From positions 151,862-215,861 of the forward strand of contig JAETRQ010000005.1 in assembly GCA_021770095.1 (NCBI GenBank): a stretch of 64,000 bases of DNA, in the 5' to 3' direction. Made by a program: the position numbers and the translations under genes. Positions 27,320-36,813 of the stretch are shown here, piece by piece (positions within the stretch are counted from its first letter, which is position 1; every line of letters starts with the position of its first letter). Origin of the DNA: Eubacteriaceae bacterium. Its GTDB lineage: Bacteria > Bacillota > Clostridia > Oscillospirales > Acutalibacteraceae. The notes under the pieces are model-generated. The model did not search any database, was not told the DNA's origin, and was given only the letters and a program-made list of their open reading frames with translations.

Positions 27320-29335
27320 TTATAATAATGTTCCTGTCTTTTGGTTGGTTTTGGCATCGGTGTTGTTCTGATACCAATATTTTATAATTTCTGAAGTAAT
27401 CTCAGCAGTCGATGTACCCGAACCTGCAAGTTCAACAGCTGATGATACTGCAATTTCCGGACTGGAATAAGGTGCATAGGTGATTAAGAAACCGTTATTT
27501 CTTTTTACACCGTTTACTATAACTTCCGATGTACCTGTTTTGCAGGCTACCTGTGTGTTCAGATTTTTGAATATCTCACTCGGACCTGCATCAGTAGCAA
27601 CCATTCTCATACCGCTGTGAACATTATCAAGCGTAGTGTTGCTAAGTTCAACAGTTTCTTCAACTACTTTTGCTTTTTCATTAACAGCACCTGATGATGT
27701 TGATATGATTGCTTTTACAAAATGCATCTGGTATCTTGTTCCGCCGTTGGCAAGTGTTGAACAGTAATTTGCAAGCTGAAGGGGAGTGAATAAGTTATCA
27801 CTCATACCGATAGCGGTAGTCATTGTGTCACCGATTCGCCACACGCCGCCTGCTTTTTCTCTGTTATCAGGTGATGAAAGATTACCTGACGCCTCTGCAA
27901 TCTCAACTCCGGTTTTGGACCCTAAGCCGAAAGCCTCTGCATATTCGTCAATTTTATTTATACCTACGTCAAGTGCACAGTTATAAAAGAACATGTTGCA
28001 TGAATCCCGCAGAGCTGTTCTTACATTTTCCCGTCCGTGCACATTTCCGTCCAGACATTTGAAAGGTTGTCCGAAAAATTCTTTTGTACCCTCACATTTA
28101 TATAATGTGTCAGGGTTGATAACACCTGCCTCAAGTGTTGCACATGCGGTTACAGGTTTAAATGTAGAACCCGGTGCATATGTACCAAGTGCAAACCTGC
28201 TCCAAAGAGGATTTCTTGGGTTTTTTGACAATTCATCATATTTTTCATAATAATCATTTAAATCGTAAGTAGGATAGGATGCAGCGGCTAAAACTTCACC
28301 GTTATTGCAATCTTCAACCACAACTGCACCTGCCGATGAATATGCATTGACAGAATCACAAACTTTTTTTAGTTGATTTTGTGCAAGGATTTGCAAGTCT
28401 CGGTCAATCGTAAGAACAATTGTATTCCCTTGCAGTGGTTTTTTTGTAACTTCTTCACTCACATTACCGTCTTTGTCAATTGTGATGGTGAGTTCACCGG
28501 GTACTCCTTTGAGTTCGCTCTCCATTGCCTGTTCAATACCCGATTCACCTATTTGGTCAGTTATATTGTAGCCGTCATCCTTTTTTTCTTTATATTCTTC
28601 TGCGTTGATTTTTCTGACAGTGCCAAGGATGTGCGGAGCAACAGTTGAGTCAACATATTCACGATATGCAACAACTTTTACATCAGCACCGAGATATGTG
28701 TTTTTATCTTCTTTAATTTTTGCCACTGTCTCATCACTTACGTCATCTGCAATGGTTACAGGGTTTTCGTAAGAAAACAGCAGTTTGGTCAGTTCGTATC
28801 TTATGTTTGCTATTTTCAGGGACATTTCTCTGTCATATCCCTCAATGCCGTATTTTTCAATTACTGCATCATAGCAGTTTTGTGCGGTAGCATATGGCTG
28901 AAGATTCAGCATATCTGCGCTTTTCATTGTGGCAATATCCTGTTCCTCGCCGTCAAAATATATATTTCCTGTGCTGTTGAATTTTAAAGGAAGATTGCTC
29001 ACGAATTCTTCGCCGTTTTCTTCAAATAAATTTATGAGATTATAAATGATTTTGTTTCTCTCTTCGTTATTTTCTGCAGAAGGGAAGTATACGGCATTCA
29101 AAACAATGGAGTTGCCGTGTCGGTTGGTAACAAGTGAATTTCCGTTTCTGTCAACAATTTCACCGCGTGCTGCCTCAATCGGAACAATATATGTTTTGTC
29201 CGTGTTATTCTGCGCAGCATAAATTTCTTTATCTCTTATCTGAATTTTGAACAACTCTGCAGCAAAACCGAATGTTACTGCGAGTACAAGAATCAATGCA
29301 ATTATACTTCTGCTGCTTTTATATCTGCTTTTCAC
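27320..29335 (-). CDS. mrdA: Class B penicillin-binding protein 2, elongasome transpeptidase
   Basis: 671 residues. The chosen start is the GTG at 29335, placed behind a perfect AAAGGAGTG; an ATG 12 codons upstream lacks one. One N-terminal membrane anchor precedes the dimerisation domain (ARGEIVDRNGN) and the transpeptidase. Active-site motifs are GSTFKPV (Ser about 389), DSCNMFF (SxN) and KTGTSE (about 597). It cross-links peptidoglycan during side-wall growth. It is the last gene of the mreB-mreC-mreD-mrdA operon, which fixes its role as the PBP2/PbpH type. No RodA gene is in this block. Confidence 0.93.
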   Translation of the reverse strand: MKSRYKSSRSIIALILVLAVTFGFAAELFKIQIRDKEIYAAQNNTDKTYIVPIEAARGEIVDRNGNSLVTNRHGNSIVLNAVYFPSAENNEERNKIIYNLINLFEENGEEFVSNLPLKFNSTGNIYFDGEEQDIATMKSADMLNLQPYATAQNCYDAVIEKYGIEGYDREMSLKIANIRYELTKLLFSYENPVTIADDVSDETVAKIKEDKNTYLGADVKVVAYREYVDSTVAPHILGTVRKINAEEYKEKKDDGYNITDQIGESGIEQAMESELKGVPGELTITIDKDGNVSEEVTKKPLQGNTIVLTIDRDLQILAQNQLKKVCDSVNAYSSAGAVVVEDCNNGEVLAAASYPTYDLNDYYEKYDELSKNPRNPLWSRFALGTYAPGSTFKPVTACATLEAGVINPDTLYKCEGTKEFFGQPFKCLDGNVHGRENVRTALRDSCNMFFYNCALDVGINKIDEYAEAFGLGSKTGVEIAEASGNLSSPDNREKAGGVWRIGDTMTTAIGMSDNLFTPLQLANYCSTLANGGTRYQMHFVKAIISTSSGAVNEKAKVVEETVELSNTTLDNVHSGMRMVATDAGPSEIFKNLNTQVACKTGTSEVIVNGVKRNNGFLITYAPYSSPEIAVSSAVELAGSGTSTAEITSEIIKYWYQNNTDAKTNQKTGTLL

Positions 29336-29360
29336 AGTATCACTCCTTTGCTTTGTTGGT

Positions 29361-29888
29361 TTAAAAATCAAGTTTTGGTGTATGGTTAAGTTTCTTTTTC
29401 AATTTATCAAGTATCAGCCACAGTATGGGTGATATAAGTGCTGTATATATTGCACATGGAAGATAAAATGTGAATATTGTTTTGCTGTCTCCTGTTCCTC
29501 TTATAACGATAAAGCACAGCCAATATATTATGCAGTAAAGTATTATCGTAAATACGGTCATAACCATATTTGTGATGAATGTATCACGTGCTATATAAGT
29601 GGTCAGAATGGATGCACAAAGGCAGAATACGGTTATGAATATACAGTTGAAACCAAGATGGACAGCACCGCTCAAATCCCACAGCAGTCCTGCAAAAAGC
29701 CCGATTAAAGATGCTGACAAAATATTTTCTCCCATTGCAAAAATGATAGCAATAGGCAAAAGGATAAAACATCTTGCTCCGCCGATTTCAGGTAAAAGAC
29801 CTGACACGTTTTGAAACAAATCAGCCAGTAAAATAATCGCAAAACAGCAGATGTATTTAATTGTCCTTTGTTTTTTTGTCAGTTCCAT
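29361..29888 (-). CDS. mreD: Rod shape-determining protein MreD
   Basis: 175 residues from the ATG at 29888 (MELTKKQ), one nt past the mreC stop; a longer in-frame start overlapping mreC by 38 nt is possible. Five or so hydrophobic helices, with LLPEIGGARCFILLPIAIIFAMGENI and FAGLLWDLSGA typical of MreD. It is a membrane partner of MreC in the elongation complex. Sequence conservation in this family is low, so position between mreC and mrdA is the main support. Confidence 0.88.
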   Translation of the reverse strand: MELTKKQRTIKYICCFAIILLADLFQNVSGLLPEIGGARCFILLPIAIIFAMGENILSASLIGLFAGLLWDLSGAVHLGFNCIFITVFCLCASILTTYIARDTFITNMVMTVFTIILYCIIYWLCFIVIRGTGDSKTIFTFYLPCAIYTALISPILWLILDKLKKKLNHTPKLDF

Positions 29889-29889
29889 T

Positions 29890-30735
29890 TTATTCTTCGC
29901 TTCCTGTGTTGTATCCTGTGAGGACAAGACAATAATCCAGTTTGTCGATTTCTACACCCGGTTGAATAAGTGCATAGGTCGAAATATTTGTCTCTTCATT
30001 GCTGATGTCTTTAACAGTCCCGATGATGATTCCCTTTGGCATGGTTGAACTGATTCCGGCAGTTGCAATGATTGAACCGTATGTAATTTTTGTTGCAGAG
30101 TCAAGATTTTCAAATTTGCACATTTTTTCTTTTGCGATTTCTGAATCTCCTGTGACATAACTGAGTTCTCTTGTGTTTATGTCATATGCAGACACACTGA
30201 AATCAGGATCGATAATTGAACTTACAATACTGTAAGTCGGGTATGCTTTTTTGATTACTCCAACAAGATATTTGCCGTAAAGTACAGGGTCTCCGTCTTT
30301 AATTCCGTTTGATGTTCCCTTGCTGATAGAGAATGAACAGTAAGGATAAGCACTGTCTCTGCCGATAACAGAAGATTGAATATACGTGAAATCAGGATTA
30401 TCATTTTCCAGTTCCAATGCTTCTTTGTATAATTCATTCTGCGTTTTCAAATTGTTATAATCTGCAAGTTGGTCCTGAAGTTCACCTACCTGACCTTCAA
30501 GTTCTTCAATTCGTTTTTCATACTCCGCATTGCCTTTTGCACTATCGGTTATTTTATCAATTCCGTCTGACACTTTCCCTGCCACCCAGTGAGCAGGTGT
30601 GAATATGGTTCCGATAACTGTCGACTGGGCTGTTTCTCCGTGTCCGTTTGCGGCACATAAAAACATACCGACAAGCAACATTGCAATTATAACAACAATT
30701 AATTTGAAATGGCTGCTTTTAAAAAGGTCTTTCAT
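29890..30735 (-). CDS. mreC: Rod shape-determining protein MreC
   Basis: 281 residues. One N-terminal membrane span (about 10-30) is followed by a coiled coil (about 58-95, rich in KRIEELEGQVGELQ heptads) and two beta-barrel domains, with SSVIGRDSAYPYCSF and the NGIKDGDPVLYGKYLVGVIKK segment typical of MreC. It sits outside the membrane and activates PBP2. Its start codon lies just beyond the mreB stop. Confidence 0.94.
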   Translation of the reverse strand: MKDLFKSSHFKLIVVIIAMLLVGMFLCAANGHGETAQSTVIGTIFTPAHWVAGKVSDGIDKITDSAKGNAEYEKRIEELEGQVGELQDQLADYNNLKTQNELYKEALELENDNPDFTYIQSSVIGRDSAYPYCSFSISKGTSNGIKDGDPVLYGKYLVGVIKKAYPTYSIVSSIIDPDFSVSAYDINTRELSYVTGDSEIAKEKMCKFENLDSATKITYGSIIATAGISSTMPKGIIIGTVKDISNEETNISTYALIQPGVEIDKLDYCLVLTGYNTGSEE

Positions 30736-30736
30736 A

Positions 30737-31717
30737 TTACCTTGCCCTTCTGAGTTTGATTGATGTTCCTATTGCTACACAATCCAGCGGATTTTCAGGG
30801 ATATGTACAGCAATTTTCGTTTTTGATGAAATCAGTTCTGCAAGTCCGCGGAGTTGGCTTGTTCCGCCTGTTAAATAAATTCCCTTGTCAATAATATCGG
30901 CTGAAAGTTCAGGAAGCGTAATTTCAAGTACTTCGCATATTGCGGATATAATTTCATTAACCGGCTGAGAAAGAATTTCGCGTACTTCCTGTGATGTGAT
31001 TTCAATGCTCTTCGGAAGTCCGTTTGACAAGTTCCTTCCTCTCACTTCCATTGCACCTTCGCCGTCATAACTGCTTGCAGAACCGATTTTGAGTTTTATT
31101 TCTTCTGCTGTGTTTGTACCGATAAGAAGGTCATGCTCTTTTTTCATATAATTTATGATTGCTTCGTCGAGAGCATCTCCGCCGATTTTAATGCTTTTGC
31201 ATGCGGCAATACCGCCAAGGCTGGTAACAGCAATGTCACAAGTGCCTCCGCCAATATCAACTACCATAGAACCTGTTGCATCAAAAACAGGGAGTCCCAC
31301 ACCAAGTGCGGCAGCCATTGGTTCTGCAATCAATTCAACATCCTGTGCACCTGCTGAGCGGACAGCATCTTCTACTGCTCTTCTTTCAACTTCGGTGACA
31401 TCACTCGGAATACTGATAACTACTCTGGTTCTTGTGAAAAGACTTCGTTTGCTTGAACGGTAAATGAAACTCCTGAGCATATCTGCTGTCATATCAAAGT
31501 CGGCAATTACACCGGATTGAAGCGGCTTAACTGCCACAATAGAGCCCGGAGTTCTGCCAATCATCGCTTTTGCTTCGTCACCTGTTGCCAGAACTCTTTT
31601 TGTTTTGACATCAACTGCAACAACACTTGGCTCGCGGATGATAACCCGTCCTTTTTTATCACAAATTATTGTATTTGATGTACCAAGATCAATACCTATA
31701 TCTCTTGAAAATAACAT
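30737..31717 (-). CDS. mreB: Rod shape-determining actin homologue MreB
   Basis: 326 residues, near the family length of 330-345. IGIDLGTSNTIIC is phosphate loop 1, MVVDIGGGTCDIAV phosphate loop 2, and GIYLTGGTSQLRGLAELI the adenosine loop. It forms ATP-dependent membrane filaments that steer cell-wall elongation. First gene of the operon, with its own promoter upstream. Confidence 0.97.
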   Translation of the reverse strand: MLFSRDIGIDLGTSNTIICDKKGRVIIREPSVVAVDVKTKRVLATGDEAKAMIGRTPGSIVAVKPLQSGVIADFDMTADMLRSFIYRSSKRSLFTRTRVVISIPSDVTEVERRAVEDAVRSAGAQDVELIAEPMAAALGVGLPVFDATGSMVVDIGGGTCDIAVTSLGGIAACKSIKIGGDALDEAIINYMKKEHDLLIGTNTAEEIKLKIGSASSYDGEGAMEVRGRNLSNGLPKSIEITSQEVREILSQPVNEIISAICEVLEITLPELSADIIDKGIYLTGGTSQLRGLAELISSKTKIAVHIPENPLDCVAIGTSIKLRRAR

Positions 31718-31783
31718 ATATATCTCTCACTTTCAAAGAATGACTTTTATAAATCTAAACATATCTCCATTTTAATTTATTAT

Positions 31784-31812
31784 ATTATATAATACAGTGT
31801 GAATTATAACAA
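31784..31812 (-). promoter_or_regulatory. mreB operon promoter
   Basis: On the minus strand TTGTTA (31812-31807), 17 nt, TATAAT (31789-31784). The predicted leader is about 60 nt. The area is very AT-rich, so other -10 choices exist. Confidence 0.5.
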
Positions 31813-31866
31813 GTGTTAAATTTAAAATTAATAAAATATTAAATTTAATTTTTTGGAAGTTAAGTA

Positions 31867-31906
31867 AAAAGATGCCTTGCACCTGATTCAGTGAAAGACA
31901 TCTTTT
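31867..31906 (-). terminator. Terminator of the deacetylase gene
   Basis: AAAAGATG and CATCTTTT close a stem around an inner CAC/GTG pairing; minus-strand tail TTTTTACTT. It begins 5 nt beyond the stop of the polysaccharide deacetylase gene. Confidence 0.65.
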
Positions 31907-31911
31907 ATTCT

Positions 31912-32778
31912 CTATATTTGGTCTGTGAATTCATAACCTTGATTTCTTACTTCATCAATCACATCTGCAAGTATTTCTGCATTCGTTTGGCTTACAGCGT
32001 GGAGCAGCATGATTTCACCATTATGAGTGTTTTCTGTTATTGTTTTGAATGCTTCGTCAGGGCTGCCCGGATTTTGTGTATCCCAGTCGGCATATGCAAA
32101 TGACCAGAAAATGCTTTTGTATCCCAGCTCATTGGCAAGTGCCAGAGTTTTTTCGCTGAATTCACCTTTTGGGAATCTGAATAATTTCATTCTGTATTTG
32201 AAATTTTCTTTCATATAGTTATCAAGGAATACGATTTCTTCAGTTGCGTCTTCTGTACTGACTTCGTCCAGTGTATAGTGACGATAGGTGTGATTTCCGA
32301 TTGTGTGTCCTTCGTCAATCATACGCTCAATCAACTCCGGATTGTCTTTTACAAAATCATAGGTGACAAAGAAAATTGCTTTAACACTCTTTTCCTTCAA
32401 TGTGTCTAAAATTGCAGGAGTATAGCCGTTTTCATATCCCTCGTCAAATGTCAGGCAAATATATTTTTCGTCATTCATAAGGAACTGAGCGTTCATATCT
32501 CCATACTTTTTTTGGAGTTCAAGCGGCTCTGTCGGCCGTTGATGATTTTCTGCTCTGCCGGGTCCCCAAACGATTTTTTCATTGCTGTAATTACTGAGGT
32601 TTACACCTGTAATAGCCAAAGTGGTCTGGGCAACATTGGTGTTTTTACTTGTGTTTTCGCTTGCACTTTCGCTTGTGCTTTGCGTATTTGGGTTTGTTGT
32701 TGCGTTTTCTTGTGTTTTATTTGCACTGCAGCCTGCAAGAAGTGCAACACATAAAACTGCTAAGATAATTTTTTTCAT
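31912..32778 (-). CDS. Lipoprotein polysaccharide deacetylase, PdaA-like
   Basis: 288 residues. The N-terminus ends in lipobox LLAGC (Cys17), followed by a Thr/Ser/Asn-rich linker of about 30 residues. The NodB domain has LTFDEGYENGYTP (TFDD-like motif 1, here with Glu), GNHTYRH (metal His pair), RFPKGEFSEKTL and the closing MLLHAVS. The pattern FDxGYENG is that of PdaA, which removes acetyl from N-acetylmuramate to make cortex muramic lactam during sporulation. PdaA itself is not usually a lipoprotein, so a vegetative peptidoglycan role is also possible. It lies between mreB and the mgtC-like gene, both on the same strand. Confidence 0.88.
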   Translation of the reverse strand: MKKIILAVLCVALLAGCSANKTQENATTNPNTQSTSESASENTSKNTNVAQTTLAITGVNLSNYSNEKIVWGPGRAENHQRPTEPLELQKKYGDMNAQFLMNDEKYICLTFDEGYENGYTPAILDTLKEKSVKAIFFVTYDFVKDNPELIERMIDEGHTIGNHTYRHYTLDEVSTEDATEEIVFLDNYMKENFKYRMKLFRFPKGEFSEKTLALANELGYKSIFWSFAYADWDTQNPGSPDEAFKTITENTHNGEIMLLHAVSQTNAEILADVIDEVRNQGYEFTDQI

Positions 32779-32833
32779 AATAAAATCCCCCTTGACTTAG
32801 TTTTATCAAAGGGGATTCTTTTATTTGTGGTAA

Positions 32834-33556
32834 TTAATTGTCTATTTTCCATCCGGCAGAAATTATGCCTTCTTCTTTTCCTATATGAGCAATAATACTT
32901 TCAACAATATCGTCATTTTTTTTGACTGTTGTTATGTACGCCCTTATTTTTACATTTCCGTCATCGGAATCGTTGCTCTCAAGATTATGGAGCAGTACAC
33001 CGTTTTTGTTCCTGATAATTTTGACTAAACAGGAACGCACGTCACTTTCTGATTCTTCAGTGCATTTTATGGAAATTTTATACAGACATTCTACTTTTCT
33101 TTCTTTTTCTTTATCATATTGGGTTTTACTGTTAATAAATGCAGAAAGAGGATGAAGAATAAGATGCAGAAAAACGATTGCCACTGCAACAATAATGGAG
33201 TATATGATATTCGGTAATGTGCATAATATACCGATAGCCGCAGTTGCCCAAATAGTAGCGGCTGTTGATAATCCTTTAATGTTTGTTCCGTCACGCAAAA
33301 TCAAACCCGCACCAAGGAAACCGATTCCGCATACGATTTGTGCCGCAATACGGGTGACATCAACATTGTCTTGATTTGCTATATATGAAAAGGCTGAATA
33401 AGAATATGCACCAACACAGACAATTACATTGGTGAGTATTCCTGCCTGATGTTTGGTCCACTGCCTTTCAAGACCGACAATAAAGCCGAGAACAATAGCG
33501 ATTAAAAGTCTTAATGAAAAACCAAGGATAGTCGTAATATCAAGTATTTCTGCCAT
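32834..33556 (-). CDS. MgtC/SapB-family membrane protein
   Basis: 240 residues. Four to five N-terminal helices with LRLLIAIVLGFIVGLERQW, then GLSTAATIWATAAIGI, are the MgtC/SapB signature. The C-terminal 80 residues form a soluble ACT-like domain. The family is linked to growth at low Mg2+ and to acid or membrane-potential homeostasis; the transport activity is not settled. The ATG overlaps the prfB stop by one base (TAATG), so it is translated together with prfB. Confidence 0.9.
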   Translation of the reverse strand: MAEILDITTILGFSLRLLIAIVLGFIVGLERQWTKHQAGILTNVIVCVGAYSYSAFSYIANQDNVDVTRIAAQIVCGIGFLGAGLILRDGTNIKGLSTAATIWATAAIGILCTLPNIIYSIIVAVAIVFLHLILHPLSAFINSKTQYDKEKERKVECLYKISIKCTEESESDVRSCLVKIIRNKNGVLLHNLESNDSDDGNVKIRAYITTVKKNDDIVESIIAHIGKEEGIISAGWKIDN

Positions 33557-34677
33557 TATTGATTTTCAGCTCCCTCAACTGATTTTTGTTTTAAATAAGC
33601 ATTGATAAATCCGTCAATCTCTCCGTCCATAACAGCAGTGATATTGCCCATTTCGAACGATGTTCTGTGGTCTTTTACCATTGTGTACGGCATGAAAACA
33701 TAGGAACGTATCTGGCTGCCCCATGCAATTTCTTTTTGATCACCTTTAATATCCTCAATTCGTTCGAGATTTTCTCTCTCTTTTATTTCAACAAGTTTTG
33801 ATTTGAGCATTCTCATTGCGACTTCTCTGTTTTGATGCTGGCTTCTTTCAATCTGACATGATACAACAATGCCTGTCGGAATATGAGTAAGTCTGACAGC
33901 AGAAGATGTTTTGTTAACTTTCTGTCCTCCTGCACCTGATGCTCTGTAGACATCCATTTTTATATCTTCTTCTCTTATTTCAACTTCAACATCATCATCG
34001 ATTTCAGGCATAACTTCAAGTGATGCAAATGATGTGTGCCGTCTTCCTGATGAGTCAAACGGAGATACACGAACAAGTCGGTGGATGCCCATTTCTCCTT
34101 TTAAATATCCGTATGCATTTTCACCTTCGATGAGTATAGTAGCACTTTTAATTCCTGCAACATCACCGTCAAGATAATCGAGTGTAGACACTTTATAACC
34201 ATGTCTTTCGCCCCAACGGTTATACATTCTGAACAGCATTTCTGCCCAGTCTTGTGCCTCTGTACCGCCTGCACCTGCGTGGAAAGTGAGCAGAGCATTG
34301 TTATTGTCAAACTCACCGCTCAGAAGTGTTGATAAGGTGAGACTTTCGAGCCTTTTTTCAATGTTTTCAACTGATGCCGTGCAGTCTTCAAGAAGTTCTA
34401 TGTCACCTTCTTCATCAGCAAGTTCGATCATAACGAGGGCATCATCAAAATCGTTTTTTACATTTTCATATGAAGCAACTTTTGCTTTTAATGAGCCGAT
34501 TCTCTGCATGGTTTTCTGGCTGTTTTCCATATCGTCCCAAAAATCGGCGGCACTGCTGCGTTCTTCAAGTTCGGCAATTTCTTTTTTCAGCATATCAATT
34601 GCCAATGCTTCTTTTAAATTTTTAACTGTGTCTTCTGATTCAAGAAGTCTGAATCGAAGTTCTTCATATTCAATCAT
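33556..34677 (-). CDS. prfB: Peptide chain release factor 2
   Basis: 373 residues in one uninterrupted frame. RF2 frees the peptide at UGA and UAA. SPFDSSGRRHTSF is the RF2 stop-codon recognition loop, and RASGAGGQKVN (near residue 245) holds the catalytic GGQ. Most bacteria encode RF2 with an autoregulatory +1 frameshift at an in-frame UGA around codon 25. Here the corresponding region (about 34590-34610, KEALAIDML) contains no stop, so this regulation is absent. The ribosome-binding site is TTGGAG. Confidence 0.96.
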   Translation of the reverse strand: MIEYEELRFRLLESEDTVKNLKEALAIDMLKKEIAELEERSSAADFWDDMENSQKTMQRIGSLKAKVASYENVKNDFDDALVMIELADEEGDIELLEDCTASVENIEKRLESLTLSTLLSGEFDNNNALLTFHAGAGGTEAQDWAEMLFRMYNRWGERHGYKVSTLDYLDGDVAGIKSATILIEGENAYGYLKGEMGIHRLVRVSPFDSSGRRHTSFASLEVMPEIDDDVEVEIREEDIKMDVYRASGAGGQKVNKTSSAVRLTHIPTGIVVSCQIERSQHQNREVAMRMLKSKLVEIKERENLERIEDIKGDQKEIAWGSQIRSYVFMPYTMVKDHRTSFEMGNITAVMDGEIDGFINAYLKQKSVEGAENQ

Positions 34678-34848
34678 AGTATTTCTCCAAGATATATATT
34701 TACTCTAGTATATTTATATTATTATATACAAGTCTATACTATATTTCAAGTTTAAAAAATAGTTAACATTATTTTAATGAAAAGATTGATTTATGACGTT
34801 ATTATAATGTATAATAATAAAATAAACAAATTATGAAAGGATAATTTA

Positions 34849-35913
34849 ATGATTTTACACGAAAATGAGAAATGTCCTGTTTGTGACAAATTATTCACAG
34901 AAGATGATGATATAGTAATTTGTCCGCATTGTGGTACACCGCACCACAGAGAATGTTATAATTCTTTAGGACATTGTGTAAATAAAGACAAGCATAACAC
35001 GGATTTTGAATATAAGTCTGATTGCTCTGCTGATTCAGACAGTCTTATTCCGAATTCAAATCATTTATACTATAATCCCAAATCCGCAGAAAGTAATAAC
35101 GAAAGCAAAAAGACGGTTTGCAGTCAATGCGGTGCTCAAATCAATAATGATGTTCCGTTTTGCAATCATTGCGGTGCAAAACAGACGAATGCACAGTATA
35201 GTGAATTTAATCCTGCACAGAACTTTGGCTTTGCATCACAAAACAGCGTTTATGAATCTTCAAATGATACGATTGACGGCAAAAGTGTGGCAGATATTGC
35301 ATGTGTTGTTGTTTCAAATTCCGATCGCTTTATCAAAAAATTTAAAGAGAATAAGACGGTTTCGTGGAATTGGGGAGCATTTTTCTTTGGTCCGCTTTAT
35401 CTGTTTTTCAGAAAGATGTATTCAAAAGGTTTTATATTCCTTGCTTTGGAGTTTGCAATTCCGCTGTTATCCCAGGCTGTGTTTTATGATAAAATAAAGG
35501 CCTTTATGTCATTTGTCAACAGTATTGCACAAGGACAGAAGTATAATGAACTTATGAACGTTATTAATGATATTGTGGCAAATCCTGATGGCGAACTTTA
35601 TGCACAGATGCTGGAGGTTTATCAGGGAATTATGCCTGTAATCATTATTTCTTATTTATCAATTATTGTGATTAATGTTGTGATTTCTCTTTTTGCAGAT
35701 AAATTTTACAGGAACAAAGTTTTGTCAGTTATTGATAAAGTGAACAGTAATCTCAACAATGATTCTTCGTTATCGGTTACGATTATGCCGATGATGGAAG
35801 AGGAAAAATTATCACAGCAGGATTTACGAAAACTTTATTTGTCCAGAATGGGCGGAGTAAGTTTATTCCTTCCAATGATGATTGCTGTCTTGATGATTTT
35901 TTTACGCTTATAA
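34849..35913 (+). CDS. RING-like / zinc-ribbon membrane protein with DUF2628-like region
   Basis: 354 residues. CPVC (9-12), CPHC (25-28), HH, C36 and C43 form a prokaryotic RING-like metal site. A second zinc ribbon (VCSQCGAQ ... FCNHCGAKQ) lies near residues 90-110. A linker leads to SWNWGAFFFGPLYLFFRKMY (about 180-200), the entry sequence of DUF2628-type membrane regions, then three or so hydrophobic helices to the C-terminus. The zinc modules must be cytosolic. The function is unknown; a sensor or assembly role is only a guess. It starts from an AT-rich region divergent from prfB, and galU follows 22 nt later. Confidence 0.75.
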   Translation: MILHENEKCPVCDKLFTEDDDIVICPHCGTPHHRECYNSLGHCVNKDKHNTDFEYKSDCSADSDSLIPNSNHLYYNPKSAESNNESKKTVCSQCGAQINNDVPFCNHCGAKQTNAQYSEFNPAQNFGFASQNSVYESSNDTIDGKSVADIACVVVSNSDRFIKKFKENKTVSWNWGAFFFGPLYLFFRKMYSKGFIFLALEFAIPLLSQAVFYDKIKAFMSFVNSIAQGQKYNELMNVINDIVANPDGELYAQMLEVYQGIMPVIIISYLSIIVINVVISLFADKFYRNKVLSVIDKVNSNLNNDSSLSVTIMPMMEEEKLSQQDLRKLYLSRMGGVSLFLPMMIAVLMIFLRL

Positions 35914-35935
35914 TGAGTAATGAGGGGGTTAAGTT

Positions 35936-36808
35936 GTGAAAGTAAAAAAGGCGATAATTCCGGCAGCAGGATTGGGGACCAGAGTACTGCCTGTTTCAAA
36001 AGCAGTACCGAAGGAAATGCTGAATATAGTTGACAAGCCTGCAATTCAATATATTGTTGAAGAGGCTTTTGCGTCCGGAATTGAAGATGTTCTGATTATT
36101 ACAAACAGAGGAAAAGGTGTTATTGAGGACCATTTTGACCACTCTGTTGAACTTGAGTCAAAACTTGCCGGTGACGACGGTAAAAAGGATATTTATGATG
36201 ATGTGATGAAATGCTCGCAGATGGGCAATATATATTTTATTCGCCAGAAAGAGACTAAAGGCCTTGGTCATGCTGTGCTGTGTGCAAAGAATTTTGTTGG
36301 TAATGAGCCATTTGCAGTTCTTTACGGTGATGATGTTATTATTTCACAGACGCCTGTTACCAAACAACTTTGCGATGCTTATGAAAAATACGGAAAAGGT
36401 ACTGTCGGCGTAAAAGAAGTTGAGAAGGAAGCGGTTACCAAATATTGCTCACTTGCAGTAGATAAAATCGAGGGTAATTGTTATAACTGTACCGATATGA
36501 TTGAAAAGCCATCGCTTGAAGAAATTATGTCGAACTTTTCAATACTCGGAAGAGTTGTTATGCCGCCTGAGATTTTTGATATTCTTGAAGAAACTCCGCT
36601 TGGTGCATGTAATGAACTTCAGCTTACGGATGCAATGAAAACGCTTGCACAAACGCAGGGTGTTATCGCTGTCGATTATGAGGGAAATCGTTTTGATATG
36701 GGGAATAAGTTCGGTATTCTTCAGGCGAATATTGAAGTCGGACTTCAGCACCCCGAAACGAAAGATAAATTAAAAGATTACTTAAAGAAGATTGTAAAGG
36801 ATTTATAA
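35936..36808 (+). CDS. galU: UTP-glucose-1-phosphate uridylyltransferase
   Basis: 290 residues from a GTG start behind GAGGGGG. It makes UDP-glucose for cell-envelope glycans and the Leloir pathway. IPAAGLGTRVLPVSKAVPKEMLNI is the nucleotide-binding signature; FIRQKETKGLGHAVLCAK, LYGDDVI, MIEKPS and GNKFGILQANIEVGL are the other family landmarks. It is followed by the unknown protein after 5 nt. Confidence 0.96.
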   Translation: MKVKKAIIPAAGLGTRVLPVSKAVPKEMLNIVDKPAIQYIVEEAFASGIEDVLIITNRGKGVIEDHFDHSVELESKLAGDDGKKDIYDDVMKCSQMGNIYFIRQKETKGLGHAVLCAKNFVGNEPFAVLYGDDVIISQTPVTKQLCDAYEKYGKGTVGVKEVEKEAVTKYCSLAVDKIEGNCYNCTDMIEKPSLEEIMSNFSILGRVVMPPEIFDILEETPLGACNELQLTDAMKTLAQTQGVIAVDYEGNRFDMGNKFGILQANIEVGLQHPETKDKLKDYLKKIVKDL

Positions 36809-36813
36809 TAATT

